Notes: generated from the letters alone by a model not told the origin. 64,000 bases of DNA from Hyphomicrobiaceae bacterium (GCA_020638055.1 JACKJH010000004.1:491358-555357); one strand, 5' to 3'; shown: positions 33,446 through 43,695, counted from the stretch's first letter. Made by a program: numbers and translations.

Positions 33446-36400
33446 ATGGTATGTGACGTAAGGGAGTTGGGATTTATCCCTACCGGCAAGAGCCAAGGGC
33501 CTTGTTGGATCGGTTGGCTGCAAGCGGCTGTTGTTGCCATAGGCGCTTGCCTGGGCAGTGCGTCCGCAAGCGCTCAAACCATAACGACACCATACGTCGA
33601 TGTGACGACCGAATCCGGAGTGGCTCCTGTTGCGGGGTCTCCAGGCAGCGGTTCGAATGGCGGTACGGGCAAGTCTGGCGGATATCGCTGCAATCAGATG
33701 ACGTGGGGTACAGCATGCGCCGACATCTGGAAGTTCGGCACATTCACTACGTACCCCGGTAGCACCGGCAAGAATGCGCCTAGCGCAGGCGGCGAGACGG
33801 AAATCGACAACACCGATGACAGCATCTTGACGTTGACGCCCATCGGCACGCCATCTGATGCAACATACAATATCGTGGTCAATCAGCTCGCCAGCGCGAT
33901 GATCCAAAGCTCGTCGAACAGTGGCATCCAGGAAGCCACGGTGCTCAATGGTGGCAATTCGTTCGATGTCACCATCACACCAGAGAGCGGTGCGCCGGTA
34001 ACGTTCACGATGCCGGCAGGTTCAACGCTTGGTGATGTGAAAGACGAGATTGCAAATCAAGGTTTCGCCCCGGCCATCGATGCGGTTAATGGCACGACCG
34101 ATTCACTTTCTGTCACAGGTACTGTTGGTGATGGCAATGACTTCACGATTACGACCCAGGCACGTGATGGTTCCGGCGACCTGGTAGACACTGGCTTTCC
34201 TGCGTTTATTCCCGTGCCGGTGACGGAACTGGACTTTTCACCGCCTGTACCAGTGGAGGTTTCGCCCGGCGTTTGGGAGACGCCACTAGGTGCCCAGTCA
34301 CAGGATGCCCAGTACACAATCAACGGCACACCATACACGTCCGTCACAAATACCGTCACGCAGGGCGATTTTACATTCACGCTTCTCGACGACGGCACGA
34401 CGACGGTAACGGTCCAGACGGTGAGCGGCTCTATTCCAAATGGTGCTGACGGCAATACCGGCAACGCCGCTACGAACGCGTCTGCGAATATCACCGCGAC
34501 GAGTATCGCTGTGCCGGGTACGGCTGTGATCATGTCGCGGACTGGCGGGCAAGGGGGGACGGCCCAGATAGGTGGCACCGGTGGCACCGGTGGCACGGGT
34601 GGCGCAGCGGTCGCTGGTACGCTCACGCAGATCAACTATCCCCCGCCCTTCCCGCCAATTCCAAGGACGAGGGCTTACTCCGCGCAGGGTGGGCGTGGCG
34701 GCAACGGTGCGCAGGGCGGCACTGGTGGCACAGGCGGCGTTGGCGGCGTTGGAGGGCTCGTTGATTTGCAGCTCTATGCCGATAGCGTCACTGCGGCAAC
34801 GATCTCAACGCTTGCCTCAACGGGTGGGCAAGGCGGCACGGGCGGACAAGGCGGAACAGGTGGACTTGGCGGCCACGGTGCCAACGCCGTTGCCGGTGTT
34901 CACAACACCGATCTGGTTGGATGGGCCGTTGTCGTTGGAGGTTCCAACTCGGGCGGCACCGGTGGACTTGGCGGTACCGGTGGTATTGCAGGCGTCGGTG
35001 GCGCTGGCGGTGATGTTACTCTGCAAAGCACGATTATCATGGCCGAGGCGGTGAATGGGCACATCCTGCTTAGCCAGGGCGGTCAGGGTGGCACAGGTGG
35101 ACAAGGTGGTACCGGCGGGCAAGGCGGGTTTGGCGGCAATGGCGCTGCGGCGACTGATTTCATCAGTCAGACCAATTCTGGAAATGGCTCCAGAGGTGGC
35201 ACTGGGGGGACCGGTTTTACCGGCGGCCAAGGCAGCACGGGTGGCACGGGTGGCACGGTCACCGCACAGATCGGGGCCGGCAGCCTCGTTGTCGAGCAGG
35301 TTGGCATCAATGCGACCAGTCGCGGTGGGCAAGGCGGCACCGGCGGGCAGGGCGGAACCGGCGGCAAAGGCGGAACGGGCGGCGATGGTGCCGGAGCTGG
35401 AGACAACAGCAATTATTTTGTCGCCAGTGACGGCGGCGATGGCGGCAATGCCGGAGGTGGTGGCACTGGCGGTGTCGGCGGTGCAGGTGGTACGGGCGGT
35501 ACGGTTACGATTACGACGGCGGCCGGCGGCTCCATCACTGCCGGCGAAATAGCAATTCTGGCGCAAAGCCTTGGCGGAATTGGCGGAACCGGTGGCAAGG
35601 GTGGCACAGGTGGCAAGGGCGGCACTGGAGCACAGCCGGGCACCCATATCGATGCCGTCCCAACCGGTACGCCAGGTTTTGGCGGGAATGAATCGCTTGC
35701 AGGCACGGCAGGTGACGGCGGTGGCGGCGGCAACGGCGGTGCGGGCGGTGATGGCGGCATCGGCGGCAGCGGTGGTCATGTCACCGTCAACAATGCGCAA
35801 ACGCTGAACACAACGGGGATTTTATATTCATCGGCAATCCTGGCGCAGAGCTTAGGCGCGATTGGCGGCGATGGCGGCACATTTGGTGATTTGGGCGCAG
35901 CCGGTGATGGCGGCGCTGGTGCGACTGAATGCTGGTTCGATGTCATTCTCGGCTGCTATAATGATGTTACCTGGAGTGACGGCGCAGCGGGGAGCGCGGG
36001 AAGTGCGGGCACAACACCAGGAACTGCGAGCCTCATTGGCGGCTCTGGTGGTGCAGTCGACGTCAATAACACCGGTGATACTACAACAAGCGGGCAGCGA
36101 TCTGACACAATTACGGCGCTCAGCATCGGCGGCGTGCACGGGCTGACAGCCTTCAAGCCTCAGGACGTGTTCTGGGATGGATTGCCGGCCGGGGCACAAT
36201 CGGGTGGAGCAGGTGATGTTTCAACGACGAACGATGGAATCCTAACCACGTCTGGGGTGAATTCATCGGGTGTCATGGCATTGAGCTATGGCACCGGCTT
36301 TGCCTCCGGTGACATCAGCGTCGACAATACCGGCGACCTGATGACCTCGGGTTCCACGTCGCACGGTCTTGTCGCCAGTAGCCGGGTGTTTACTTATGCC

Positions 36401-38464
36401 GGCGCCACAAGTGCCGATGCCGGTGATATCTCAATCATGAATCACCACAACAGTCCCGGCGGCCTCATTATAACAAGCGGCACAGACTCCAGTGCGATCT
36501 TTGCAGAGTCGATTTCCGAACTTGGCAGCGGCGGCACCATTGATGTCATCAACGGTCTGACTTCAACGATCACCTGTGGTGCCGATGGATGTACCGCAGT
36601 GCATCTTGAGAGCAGCGGCGCGACAGGCGGAGATGACATCACTGTCGTCAATAATGGTATCATCTCGGGCGGTTTGGGCGGTCAGGCCATTGAGCTGATT
36701 GCAGGCGCCGACAACAAGATTACCAATGGTCAGGATCCCTCACTGCAGCCTGGCGATGCCGTGATCTCCACCCTGGGCGGGATCTACGATACCGTCATCT
36801 CCGGCACCACGGGCAACGATGCTATCGAGAACCTCAATGGTGGTGTCATTACCGGTAATCTGCTGCTTGGCACGGGCGTGAACTCGCTGCTCAACGATTC
36901 TGGCGCGACGTACAATTCGGGTGACACCGTTGATCTGGGCGGCGGCACATTCACCAACAACGCATTCTTCTCGCCAGGCACGCTTAACGAGGTGATGTCG
37001 GCTTCCAACACCAACGGCATGACAACAATTATCGGCAACTTCGTTCAGGGCGTTGATGGGCAGCTACTTTCAAATATAGATTTTCAGACCGGCGCGGCCG
37101 CCATGGACTACACAGATTTCGTGTCGATCACCGGTACTGCGACTCTGAATGGCTTCGTCACGCTCGATCCGTACACCGGCGCGGGCAAACCGGGCGAATT
37201 TCACATTCCTATTTTGACTGCTTCGGGCGGCATCACCGACAATGGCATTCAAATCTATCCGACATTTGCATCAGGCACATCATCGACAACGGCGGTTTTT
37301 GCGCCGTATCTTGAAACGGTTGGAAACACACTCTTTGTCAATTACGCGATTGAATATGATCCCGACGGTCTTACCAACAATGCTTCCAACTTTGGCAGCA
37401 CGGTCAACGACATTCAAAATGCTGGTGTGCTTTCCTACCAGGTCATTGCTGACCAACTGCTGCAACTGGAAACATCGGAAGAGTTGCAGGATGCCTATGA
37501 CTCGTTGAGCGGTGAGGGCATTGCAGCTTCGCAGCAGGCAGCGCTGGGCGCGCGTGCGATGTTTGCCTCATCGCTCCTAACCGGAGCCGATACGCTTGCC
37601 AATTGCAATGGGCGCGACCGGAGGGTTTATCCCGAATGCAGGCTGAAACATCGCGCCTGGTTTGAGGCAACGTACCTTGACGGCAGGCAAGACGGTAACC
37701 CGAACACCGCCTCAACGGAGCAGACGATCAGCTCTGCATCTGGCGGCATCGAGCAACGCATCGCTTCGAACATGCTGATTGGCACCGCGTTCGACGTTAA
37801 TCGCCTGACCTTTGCGGTTCCCGATCGTTGGACAAATGGCAGGAGCGTTGGCGGGTCACTTGCCGCGTATGGCATGGCCTGGTCTGATGCAGGTTTCTAC
37901 GGCAAGGGATTGGTGTCGACCGGCGCATTTGCGAATGACAGCGAACGGTTTGCGTTGGGGCGGTACGTGTCGGGCGATTATGAAGCATATGCTGTAGGCT
38001 CCGCCGTTGAACTGGGATACCGCCAGCAATTCTGGGGCCTGGCGATTTCACCATTTGTCGGCTTCCAGTATGACAGATTGATCCAGCCGTCATGGAGCGA
38101 GGATGAGCCGGTCTATGGCAACTATTTTCATCGCCAGATAGCTGAATCTGAAAGCCTGCTCGCGGGACTTCGGTTCGAAACAACAAATATGCTGACCGAC
38201 CAAACCTGGATCAGCGTTTTTGGGCGCCTGGCCTACATGCGTGAGTTCAACGAACAGCGCGAATTGACGGCAGAGTCTCTCGCAGCGCGTGGATTTGCCT
38301 GGAACGTTGAGGGATTGGCGGCGCCATCTGAAGCCTTGCAGGTCGACCTTGGCCTTAACGGACATTTGACAGACGGGCTCGATGTGACGTTGAAGGGCTC
38401 CTATACTGGTTATGATGGCGGGTCGCAGCGCAGCGGATCGGTAACGTTCTCCTATAAGTTCTGA
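33446..38464 (+). CDS. Giant glycine-rich autotransporter (type Va) surface protein
   Basis: 1672 residues. Signal peptide (WLQAAVVAIGACLGSASASAQ), an N-terminal beta region to about 360, a Gly-rich array (about 365-780) dominated by GGTGG, GGQGG and GGVGG units broken by short hydrophobic strands, then a beta-helix-like passenger (DISVDNTGDLMTSG, NNGIISGGLGGQAIEL, GGVITGNLLLGTGVNSLLND), a linker (YDSLSGEGIAASQQAALG) and a C-terminal autotransporter barrel (about 1385-1672) ending VTFSYKF. The barrel secretes the passenger to the cell surface; adhesion or biofilm roles are typical but not shown. The ATG at 33446 gives the best signal peptide; the frame extends to a TTG at 33383. Confidence 0.88.
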   Translation: MVCDVRELGFIPTGKSQGPCWIGWLQAAVVAIGACLGSASASAQTITTPYVDVTTESGVAPVAGSPGSGSNGGTGKSGGYRCNQMTWGTACADIWKFGTFTTYPGSTGKNAPSAGGETEIDNTDDSILTLTPIGTPSDATYNIVVNQLASAMIQSSSNSGIQEATVLNGGNSFDVTITPESGAPVTFTMPAGSTLGDVKDEIANQGFAPAIDAVNGTTDSLSVTGTVGDGNDFTITTQARDGSGDLVDTGFPAFIPVPVTELDFSPPVPVEVSPGVWETPLGAQSQDAQYTINGTPYTSVTNTVTQGDFTFTLLDDGTTTVTVQTVSGSIPNGADGNTGNAATNASANITATSIAVPGTAVIMSRTGGQGGTAQIGGTGGTGGTGGAAVAGTLTQINYPPPFPPIPRTRAYSAQGGRGGNGAQGGTGGTGGVGGVGGLVDLQLYADSVTAATISTLASTGGQGGTGGQGGTGGLGGHGANAVAGVHNTDLVGWAVVVGGSNSGGTGGLGGTGGIAGVGGAGGDVTLQSTIIMAEAVNGHILLSQGGQGGTGGQGGTGGQGGFGGNGAAATDFISQTNSGNGSRGGTGGTGFTGGQGSTGGTGGTVTAQIGAGSLVVEQVGINATSRGGQGGTGGQGGTGGKGGTGGDGAGAGDNSNYFVASDGGDGGNAGGGGTGGVGGAGGTGGTVTITTAAGGSITAGEIAILAQSLGGIGGTGGKGGTGGKGGTGAQPGTHIDAVPTGTPGFGGNESLAGTAGDGGGGGNGGAGGDGGIGGSGGHVTVNNAQTLNTTGILYSSAILAQSLGAIGGDGGTFGDLGAAGDGGAGATECWFDVILGCYNDVTWSDGAAGSAGSAGTTPGTASLIGGSGGAVDVNNTGDTTTSGQRSDTITALSIGGVHGLTAFKPQDVFWDGLPAGAQSGGAGDVSTTNDGILTTSGVNSSGVMALSYGTGFASGDISVDNTGDLMTSGSTSHGLVASSRVFTYAGATSADAGDISIMNHHNSPGGLIITSGTDSSAIFAESISELGSGGTIDVINGLTSTITCGADGCTAVHLESSGATGGDDITVVNNGIISGGLGGQAIELIAGADNKITNGQDPSLQPGDAVISTLGGIYDTVISGTTGNDAIENLNGGVITGNLLLGTGVNSLLNDSGATYNSGDTVDLGGGTFTNNAFFSPGTLNEVMSASNTNGMTTIIGNFVQGVDGQLLSNIDFQTGAAAMDYTDFVSITGTATLNGFVTLDPYTGAGKPGEFHIPILTASGGITDNGIQIYPTFASGTSSTTAVFAPYLETVGNTLFVNYAIEYDPDGLTNNASNFGSTVNDIQNAGVLSYQVIADQLLQLETSEELQDAYDSLSGEGIAASQQAALGARAMFASSLLTGADTLANCNGRDRRVYPECRLKHRAWFEATYLDGRQDGNPNTASTEQTISSASGGIEQRIASNMLIGTAFDVNRLTFAVPDRWTNGRSVGGSLAAYGMAWSDAGFYGKGLVSTGAFANDSERFALGRYVSGDYEAYAVGSAVELGYRQQFWGLAISPFVGFQYDRLIQPSWSEDEPVYGNYFHRQIAESESLLAGLRFETTNMLTDQTWISVFGRLAYMREFNEQRELTAESLAARGFAWNVEGLAAPSEALQVDLGLNGHLTDGLDVTLKGSYTGYDGGSQRSGSVTFSYKF
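34540..35790 (+). repeat. Gly-rich coding repeat array within the autotransporter
   Basis: Irregular tandem units GGxGGxGGxGG separated by 30-50-residue spacers with beta-strand patterns; at least six blocks. The skewed composition creates long false reading frames on the other five frames. Confidence 0.75.
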
Positions 38465-38646
38465 GTCTCGTACCCGTTAACCCGCCTCCCTCCTTGCGGC
38501 TGGTCTCGCGCCAGCGCGATGACGGCCATACCATCGTGAGAAAGGCGGGTTGAACCTGGTAAGCAGGAAAGCGGTGCCGGTGACATTTAACGCACCGGTT
38601 GATAACGCACGGGTTGAAATTGGTATGTGCGTGGTTGCAGCGGGTG

Positions 38647-39033
38647 TCAGGTCGCGTGCTCATGGTTCCATGAGCGGGCGGCGGCGAACAAGATCACAGC
38701 GCTGCCACCTTCCAGAAGCATGGGCATCATCGTTTCAGCGATACCGCCGTCGATCACCATCGTCAAAAACCGGCCTGAAAAGGCAATCAAGAACATTGTG
38801 GCGCACAACATGGCTGCTGTCCGATCCAACTTGATCGCGGCATAGGCGGCAAGACCGGAAAGCGTGAGAAACAAGGTGCCATTGTCAGCGCGAATGCTCG
38901 ACCTTGCCAGAACGGGATCGGGGGTCAAGCCAAGCAGCGGAGCGGTTTGGTCGAGTGCGAACCAAAGGCCAAGGCCGACAAAGGCCATCAGGACGGCAAT
39001 GAGGCCCACGATGAGCCTTGTAAACGTAAGCAT
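38647..39033 (-). CDS. DUF4345-like small membrane protein
   Basis: 128 residues with four hydrophobic helices. MLTFTRLIVGLIAVLMAFVGLGLWF, SSIRADNGTLFLTLSGLAAYAAI and LIAFSGRFLTMVIDGG match the pattern of DUF4345 proteins, of unknown function. GGGAG precedes the ATG at 39033. It is transcribed toward the autotransporter. Confidence 0.65.
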   Translation of the reverse strand: MLTFTRLIVGLIAVLMAFVGLGLWFALDQTAPLLGLTPDPVLARSSIRADNGTLFLTLSGLAAYAAIKLDRTAAMLCATMFLIAFSGRFLTMVIDGGIAETMMPMLLEGGSAVILFAAARSWNHEHAT

Positions 39034-39193
39034 TTTGACAGAACTCCCGGACACGTCGAACGGATTGCAGTTGCGCTCGGTTCGATGAACAGCAACAAAT
39101 GTTTTCAATCGTTTTATCAATCGGGTTGCAACAGTAAAGGTACGCCCCAAACAATACTAAACATTGCTGTATTCACCCTGGATATTTCTTAGA

Positions 39194-39403
39194 ATGGCAT
39201 ATCTGATTTCGGGCGCGGTTCTGCTTTTCTTCGTCTTGGGGCTTTTCTGGCTCAAGGATGAATTGAGGTCGCCGCGCCTTGCGCGCCTTGCCTATTCGGA
39301 ATTCACAATGCGGCTCGCCGTCATAGCAGCGGGGTTGATGCTTGTGGGAGCAGTTGTGATTGCGGGAGATGTCTGGAGCCGTGTCGTGGAAGTTTTGCCG
39401 TGA
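39194..39403 (+). CDS. Small membrane protein, hypothetical
   Basis: 69 residues with two membrane helices (MAYLISGAVLLFFVLGLFWL and RLAVIAAGLMLVGAVVIAGDVW). No family recognised. The ATG lacks a strong ribosome site, so support is moderate and rests on the two well-formed helices and the position between two genes. Confidence 0.42.
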   Translation: MAYLISGAVLLFFVLGLFWLKDELRSPRLARLAYSEFTMRLAVIAAGLMLVGAVVIAGDVWSRVVEVLP

Positions 39404-39517
39404 GTGAATGGTTAGCTGACGGCAGTCACATGCGCGGTACCGCACTGCACAACAATCTTTCCTGATGTATTCAGTTTGACTTGCTAAGGTGGCCTCGTTG
39501 CTGAGGAGCCCTTGGCC

Positions 39518-40210
39518 ATGTCTGAGGCTGCGGAAAAAGTCGTCACATCGTTCGAGCAGCCGGCATACAGCGCGGCGGAGTTGGGTGCGCTTGCGCATCT
39601 CTACCGTGGCGAGGTGTACCGCTCGACAATCTGGCGAACGCGCCTTGATGCGACGACGAACTGGGCGGTTGCCTCGCTCGGTATTGCGCTTTCGGTAAGC
39701 TTCGCGAGCAAGGACGCCTCTCCCCTGCCTTTGCTGCTGGTTGGCCTGCTTGCGATTGTTTTCCTCTCGTTCGAGGCCCGCCGCTATCGTTACTTCAATG
39801 TGTGGCGGGCACGGGCACGCTGGATGGAAACCAATTTTTACGCAACCATGCTGCGCGGCGAGGGCCAGTCGTTTCCCAAACACTGGAATGAAGTTCTGGC
39901 CAACGACTATTGCCGGCCAAGCCACCACATATCCCTCATCACCGCTCTGGGACGCAGGCTTCGCCGCAATTATGCTTGGATCCTCGCCATCCAGGCGGCA
40001 TCCTATTTCGGTAAGATCGCCATCCACCCGACGCCGCTCGAAGGGCTCGATCAACTCTATCAACGCGCCACGGTGGGCCCGGTACCTGGTCAGGTCGTTG
40101 TGTTGGCCGGCTTGATCTTTAACCTGTCATGGATTCTTTTTGCCGTGTTCTCGCTGCGCGCCGATCTGCGGCGGCACAAAGGACGCAAATCTTCCGATGC
40201 GATGGGTTGA
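39518..40210 (+). CDS. DUF2270 membrane protein
   Basis: 230 residues with four membrane helices in two pairs (about 50-90 and 175-215). Motifs LGALAHLYRGEVYRSTIWRTRLDATTNWAV, FEARRYRYFNVWRARARWMETNFYA and ISLITALGRRLRRNYAWILAIQ fit the DUF2270 family, function unknown. GAGGAG before the ATG at 39518 decides this start over a TTG two codons earlier. Confidence 0.75.
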   Translation: MSEAAEKVVTSFEQPAYSAAELGALAHLYRGEVYRSTIWRTRLDATTNWAVASLGIALSVSFASKDASPLPLLLVGLLAIVFLSFEARRYRYFNVWRARARWMETNFYATMLRGEGQSFPKHWNEVLANDYCRPSHHISLITALGRRLRRNYAWILAIQAASYFGKIAIHPTPLEGLDQLYQRATVGPVPGQVVVLAGLIFNLSWILFAVFSLRADLRRHKGRKSSDAMG

Positions 40211-40293
40211 AGAGGAATGAGAGCGCCCCAGCTTGCGGGATTGCTTGAAACTTCTGAAGACAAAAAAAGTAATAAACCATAAGTCGAATACGC

Positions 40294-41073
40294 TTATTGC
40301 AGTGGTGCAGTCGGGGGCAACAATTCGGGTCGGTATTCGAAATGCATGGTGTCATGGTGGTGCCATTTGCCGCCCCAGATGAAACCGTGCGCTTCGAAAA
40401 TTTTTACAATCTCGAACGGAATTCGATTTCGCCACACAGGCTCGCCGTCAGGTCCGGGCTTCGACCAGCGCCAGTAATCCGCGTGGCTTGTGGCGATGTC
40501 TATTGCGATGCCGTAGCTGTGAGCCGAAAGGCGGTTTGTACCTGCTATTTCGCGACAGTTATACGTGCCAGCAGGCGGGGTCAGGTAGGATTTGAAGCTG
40601 TGGGGCAGTGCATCAAGGGCATGGCTAACGGCGGCGAGGCGCCGGGCGACGCCGTTCACCGAGGTGACCTTCAACCGCCGGCCGTCGTGTTTGGGCAGCC
40701 AGACCACATCAACGAGGTTGGGCGTCACCTCGCCCTTGCGACAGTCGCCATAGATCTTGGTAAAGAAGGCGGTGTTACGCGCCCGGCCGGGATCGCTGTT
40801 AGGCTTTGGCGGTCCAATTGCGTGGCCAGCCGGATAAGGCTGCAACAGCATATCCTCTACATCGGGTCGGGCTAACCAATTCTGGAACGTCTTGGGCCCG
40901 CTTCCGTCATCGAACTGCGAGGTTGTGTCGTCGCGCCAAAAAATCGTGCCATTGCGGATCGCGGTAATCTGATCAGGATAGGCGGCGGCGACAAGATCAG
41001 ATGCATTTTCATATTGCGCTTTTGTACCCGAATTGAATGCAATCAAGGCAACCGACGCAAGGAGACACCTCAT
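40294..41073 (-). CDS. Exported M15-family peptidoglycan peptidase
   Basis: 259 residues with a signal peptide (MRCLLASVALIAFNSGTKAQ). The C-terminal half is a LAS/M15 metallopeptidase domain: RLSAHSYGIAIDIA holds the zinc His and Asp, and WGGKWHHHDTMHFEYRPE holds the catalytic Glu/Asp and second His. Such enzymes cut D-Ala or stem-peptide bonds in the wall. Upstream residues 30-150 (FWRDDTTSQFDDG and others) are specific to this subfamily. ATG 41073 chosen because it begins the signal peptide. Confidence 0.8.
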   Translation of the reverse strand: MRCLLASVALIAFNSGTKAQYENASDLVAAAYPDQITAIRNGTIFWRDDTTSQFDDGSGPKTFQNWLARPDVEDMLLQPYPAGHAIGPPKPNSDPGRARNTAFFTKIYGDCRKGEVTPNLVDVVWLPKHDGRRLKVTSVNGVARRLAAVSHALDALPHSFKSYLTPPAGTYNCREIAGTNRLSAHSYGIAIDIATSHADYWRWSKPGPDGEPVWRNRIPFEIVKIFEAHGFIWGGKWHHHDTMHFEYRPELLPPTAPLQ

Positions 41074-41450
41074 CGTGAGTGCACACAGACCAATTCGCTG
41101 CGGCGATCGCGAATCACATGAATGTTTCCGGTGACGAAACCGGCCTGGTCTGGATGTACGCACGAGGATTGTTTCCTATTTGGCATTCATTTGGCCGTGC
41201 CCTCGTGAGAGAGGCGGGCTAGCGATGTCTCTATCCGCAAATATTTTGCAGCACACTGCGCATTGATATGCGAAACCCGGAGTATTGCTGGTTCTACTGG
41301 AGTTTTTTGTGCACCGCGAGCCGTTCATCGGGAATATTGGGTGACTGACAAACATTTTGGGGTTGTTTGTCGGGTTCTGCTGCGCAAGCTGGTTTTACCG
41401 CTCACGCCGACCTGCTACAGTGGTGCCCAAGTCAAAACCAGGAGACGCCT
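41074..41450. other. Intergenic stretch before the Ppx/GppA gene, no gene seen
   Basis: About 377 bases between divergent genes; open frames cross it but have no domain or ribosome site. GAGAGGCGGGCTAG resembles an element border but no complete repeat is present. Confidence 0.35.
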
Positions 41451-42950
41451 GTGGAGGCGGCGGCAAGCCTATGCCGCGCGTGGCCAGGCGCTGGGAAGGG
41501 GTCCTTGAAGGGTCTTCATGAAGCGGAAGGTGCGCCTGGCGTGCCCGAGCCGCCAAATTTGAATGAGTGTCCATTGACCATCCCGCAGGGTCAGTGCTGT
41601 GCCGCCTCAAATGCAGGCGGTGGTGAAACTCCACAACCATCCAGTTCTTCCAAGCCGTTGCGAGATGTCGGCGCGGAAAATTTGGATCTTGGCGCGCCCG
41701 AGCATGTGCCGGCCAACGTGTCAGGCGCGGTTCAACCCACACAAACGCCACGACAGCACCACTGTTCGAATGAAGCCGATAAACGACGTCAACACGGCTT
41801 GTCGTCGGGCGATCGCCCGCGATCGCGTCCAAGCAACCAACGCTCCCAGCAAGATCAAGGAGCGCACGACAGGCACCGCCGCCATAGCTACCCCAGGCAG
41901 GGCGGTGACACGCGTGAAGTCTATGGCGCCCTTGATCTGGGTACCAACAATTGCCGCCTCCTTCTAGCCAGGCCGTCCCGGCGCGGGTTCCAGGTTATCG
42001 ATGCCTTCTCGCGCATTATTCGATTGGGCGAGGGTGTCACCCAGACGGGTGCGCTGTCTGAAGCTGCAATGCGCCGCACGATTGATGCGCTGCGGGTTTG
42101 TGCACAGAAGATTGAGCGTCATGGCGTCAAGCGGGCGATGCTGGTCGCCACTGAAGCCTGCCGCGTAGCCAGCAACGGGGCAGAATTTCTGGCTCGGGTG
42201 TCAGAAAGCACCGGCCTAAACATCGAGATCCTGAGCAGGGAGGGCGAAGCGCGCCTTGCGGTTGCAGGTTGCGCATCCTTGATTGATCCGCTCGTTGATA
42301 ACGTCCTTGTTTTTGACATCGGTGGTGGCTCATCGGAATTGATCTGGCTTGACCTTGCCAAAGTCGGCAAAGATGCACGCGGTGGCGTGTTGAGCCGTAC
42401 AGCCGTGCAGAATGCAATCGTAGCCTGGACGTCGCTTCCCGTCGGCGTGGTGTCGCTGGCAGAAACTTTCGGCGGCCGGTTCGTCAGCGAAGATGTCTTC
42501 AACGCCATGGTTGAATACGTCAGAAACCTCCTTGGGCCTTTCGAGGCCCAGCATAAGTTTGCCGAACGGTTGTCGGGTAAAACGCGGCATCTTCTGGGAA
42601 CATCTGGAACAGTGACCACGGTTGCGGGCGTCTATCTGGGACTACCGCGCTATGACCGCAACCAGGTGGACGGCTGCTGGCTCGAATCAACCGCCGCCCG
42701 CGACGTCGTCTACGACCTGCTTGGGCGCACTTATGATGAACGCGTCGCAGAGCCGTGCATCGGTCGCGATCGTGCGGACCTGGTGCTGGCGGGTTGCGCA
42801 ATACTGGAAGCATTGATGCAGATGTGGCCAAGCCCACGCCTGCGTGTCGCTGACCGCGGTTTGCGCGAAGGCATATTGATGCAACTGATGGGCGAGGACC
42901 GGGTCATACGGTCGGGCCGCCGCCGGCGGCGTCGCGGAAGACGGAATTGA
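41451..42950 (+). CDS. ppx: Ppx/GppA-family phosphatase (exopolyphosphatase or pppGpp phosphohydrolase)
   Basis: 499 residues. Residues 1-160 are low-complexity, with many Gln, Ser, Arg and Pro, and look disordered. The ASKHA phosphatase core then begins YGALDLGTNNCRLLLARPS and includes FSRIIRLGEGVTQTGALSE, ATEACRVASNG, the phosphate motif VFDIGGGSSELIW, LPVGVVSLAE and LLGTSGTVTTVAG. It ends in a basic RRRRRRGRRN tail. Start is GTG at 41451, with AGGAG ahead. The family removes phosphates from polyphosphate or pppGpp. rlmE follows ten bases after the stop, a common pairing in alphaproteobacteria. Confidence 0.85.
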   Translation: MEAAASLCRAWPGAGKGSLKGLHEAEGAPGVPEPPNLNECPLTIPQGQCCAASNAGGGETPQPSSSSKPLRDVGAENLDLGAPEHVPANVSGAVQPTQTPRQHHCSNEADKRRQHGLSSGDRPRSRPSNQRSQQDQGAHDRHRRHSYPRQGGDTREVYGALDLGTNNCRLLLARPSRRGFQVIDAFSRIIRLGEGVTQTGALSEAAMRRTIDALRVCAQKIERHGVKRAMLVATEACRVASNGAEFLARVSESTGLNIEILSREGEARLAVAGCASLIDPLVDNVLVFDIGGGSSELIWLDLAKVGKDARGGVLSRTAVQNAIVAWTSLPVGVVSLAETFGGRFVSEDVFNAMVEYVRNLLGPFEAQHKFAERLSGKTRHLLGTSGTVTTVAGVYLGLPRYDRNQVDGCWLESTAARDVVYDLLGRTYDERVAEPCIGRDRADLVLAGCAILEALMQMWPSPRLRVADRGLREGILMQLMGEDRVIRSGRRRRRRGRRN

Positions 42951-42960
42951 TTCAATAACA

Positions 42961-43695
42961 ATGGCGAAAAGACCCAAAGCTGGAGGCAGCGTCAGCGGTC
43001 CTGATGGCGGGCGGCGGCAACTCAAGGTGCGTGTCAAGACTGCGCGCAAACGTTCGGTTTCCTCCGCCCGATGGCTCGAACGCCAGCTCAACGACCCCTA
43101 TGTCAAATCTGCCAAGCACGAGGGCCTGCGTTCGCGTGCTGCCTACAAGCTGACAGAGATCGACGACAAGTATCGTCTTTTGAAGCCAGGCAAGCGCGTC
43201 ATCGACCTGGGCGCTGCGCCAGGTGGCTGGAGCCAGATCGCTGCTGAGCGCGTGAAGTCGATCACGGGGGACGGGCAGGTTATCGGGATAGACTACCTCG
43301 ACGTAGAACCGCTTCCCGGCGTGACTTTGCTGAAGCTCGATTTCATGGATGAAACGGCGGAAGAGGTGCTCAAATCATCGTTGCGGGGGGGCAAGGCAGA
43401 CATCGTTCTGTCCGACATGGCCGCGCCGACCGTGGGCCATACGCGTACCGACCATTTACGTATTATGGGGCTGGCGGAAGCTGCGGCGCATTTCGCCATT
43501 GATGTGCTTGCTCCTGGTGGCGCGTTCCTGTGCAAGGTGTTCCAAGGCGGAACCGAGCGCGAACTCCTTGATCTACTGAAACGCAACTTTGCAGTGGTCC
43601 GGCATGTGAAGCCGCCGGCGAGCCGTTCAGAATCAGCAGAACTTTATGTTCTTGCTACGGGTTTTAGGGGTGAAGACGCAGGTTTGCAGGGCTAG
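42961..43695 (+). CDS. rlmE: 23S rRNA (uridine 2552) 2'-O-methyltransferase
   Basis: 244 residues. A basic N-terminal extension (about 1-35) precedes the FtsJ fold: SRAAYKLTEIDDKYRLLKPGKRVIDLGAAPGGWSQIA has the catalytic Lys and the SAM-binding DLGAAPGGW; IVLSDMAAPTVGH has the catalytic Asp; AFLCKVFQGG the second Lys; VKPPASRSESAELYVLATGF the catalytic Glu. It methylates the ribosomal A loop in late 50S assembly. The stop TAG lies in the CTAG border of a family A element. Confidence 0.94.
   Translation: MAKRPKAGGSVSGPDGGRRQLKVRVKTARKRSVSSARWLERQLNDPYVKSAKHEGLRSRAAYKLTEIDDKYRLLKPGKRVIDLGAAPGGWSQIAAERVKSITGDGQVIGIDYLDVEPLPGVTLLKLDFMDETAEEVLKSSLRGGKADIVLSDMAAPTVGHTRTDHLRIMGLAEAAAHFAIDVLAPGGAFLCKVFQGGTERELLDLLKRNFAVVRHVKPPASRSESAELYVLATGFRGEDAGLQG

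Noticed and set aside
34540..35790. Possible CRISPR or minisatellite array
   Set aside because: Repeats are irregular, coding, in frame and lack constant-length spacers.
34540..35800. Very long open frames on all other frames across the glycine-rich region
   Set aside because: They arise from the skewed GGC/GGT repeats and have Ala-, Pro- or Thr-only composition without domains or ribosome sites.
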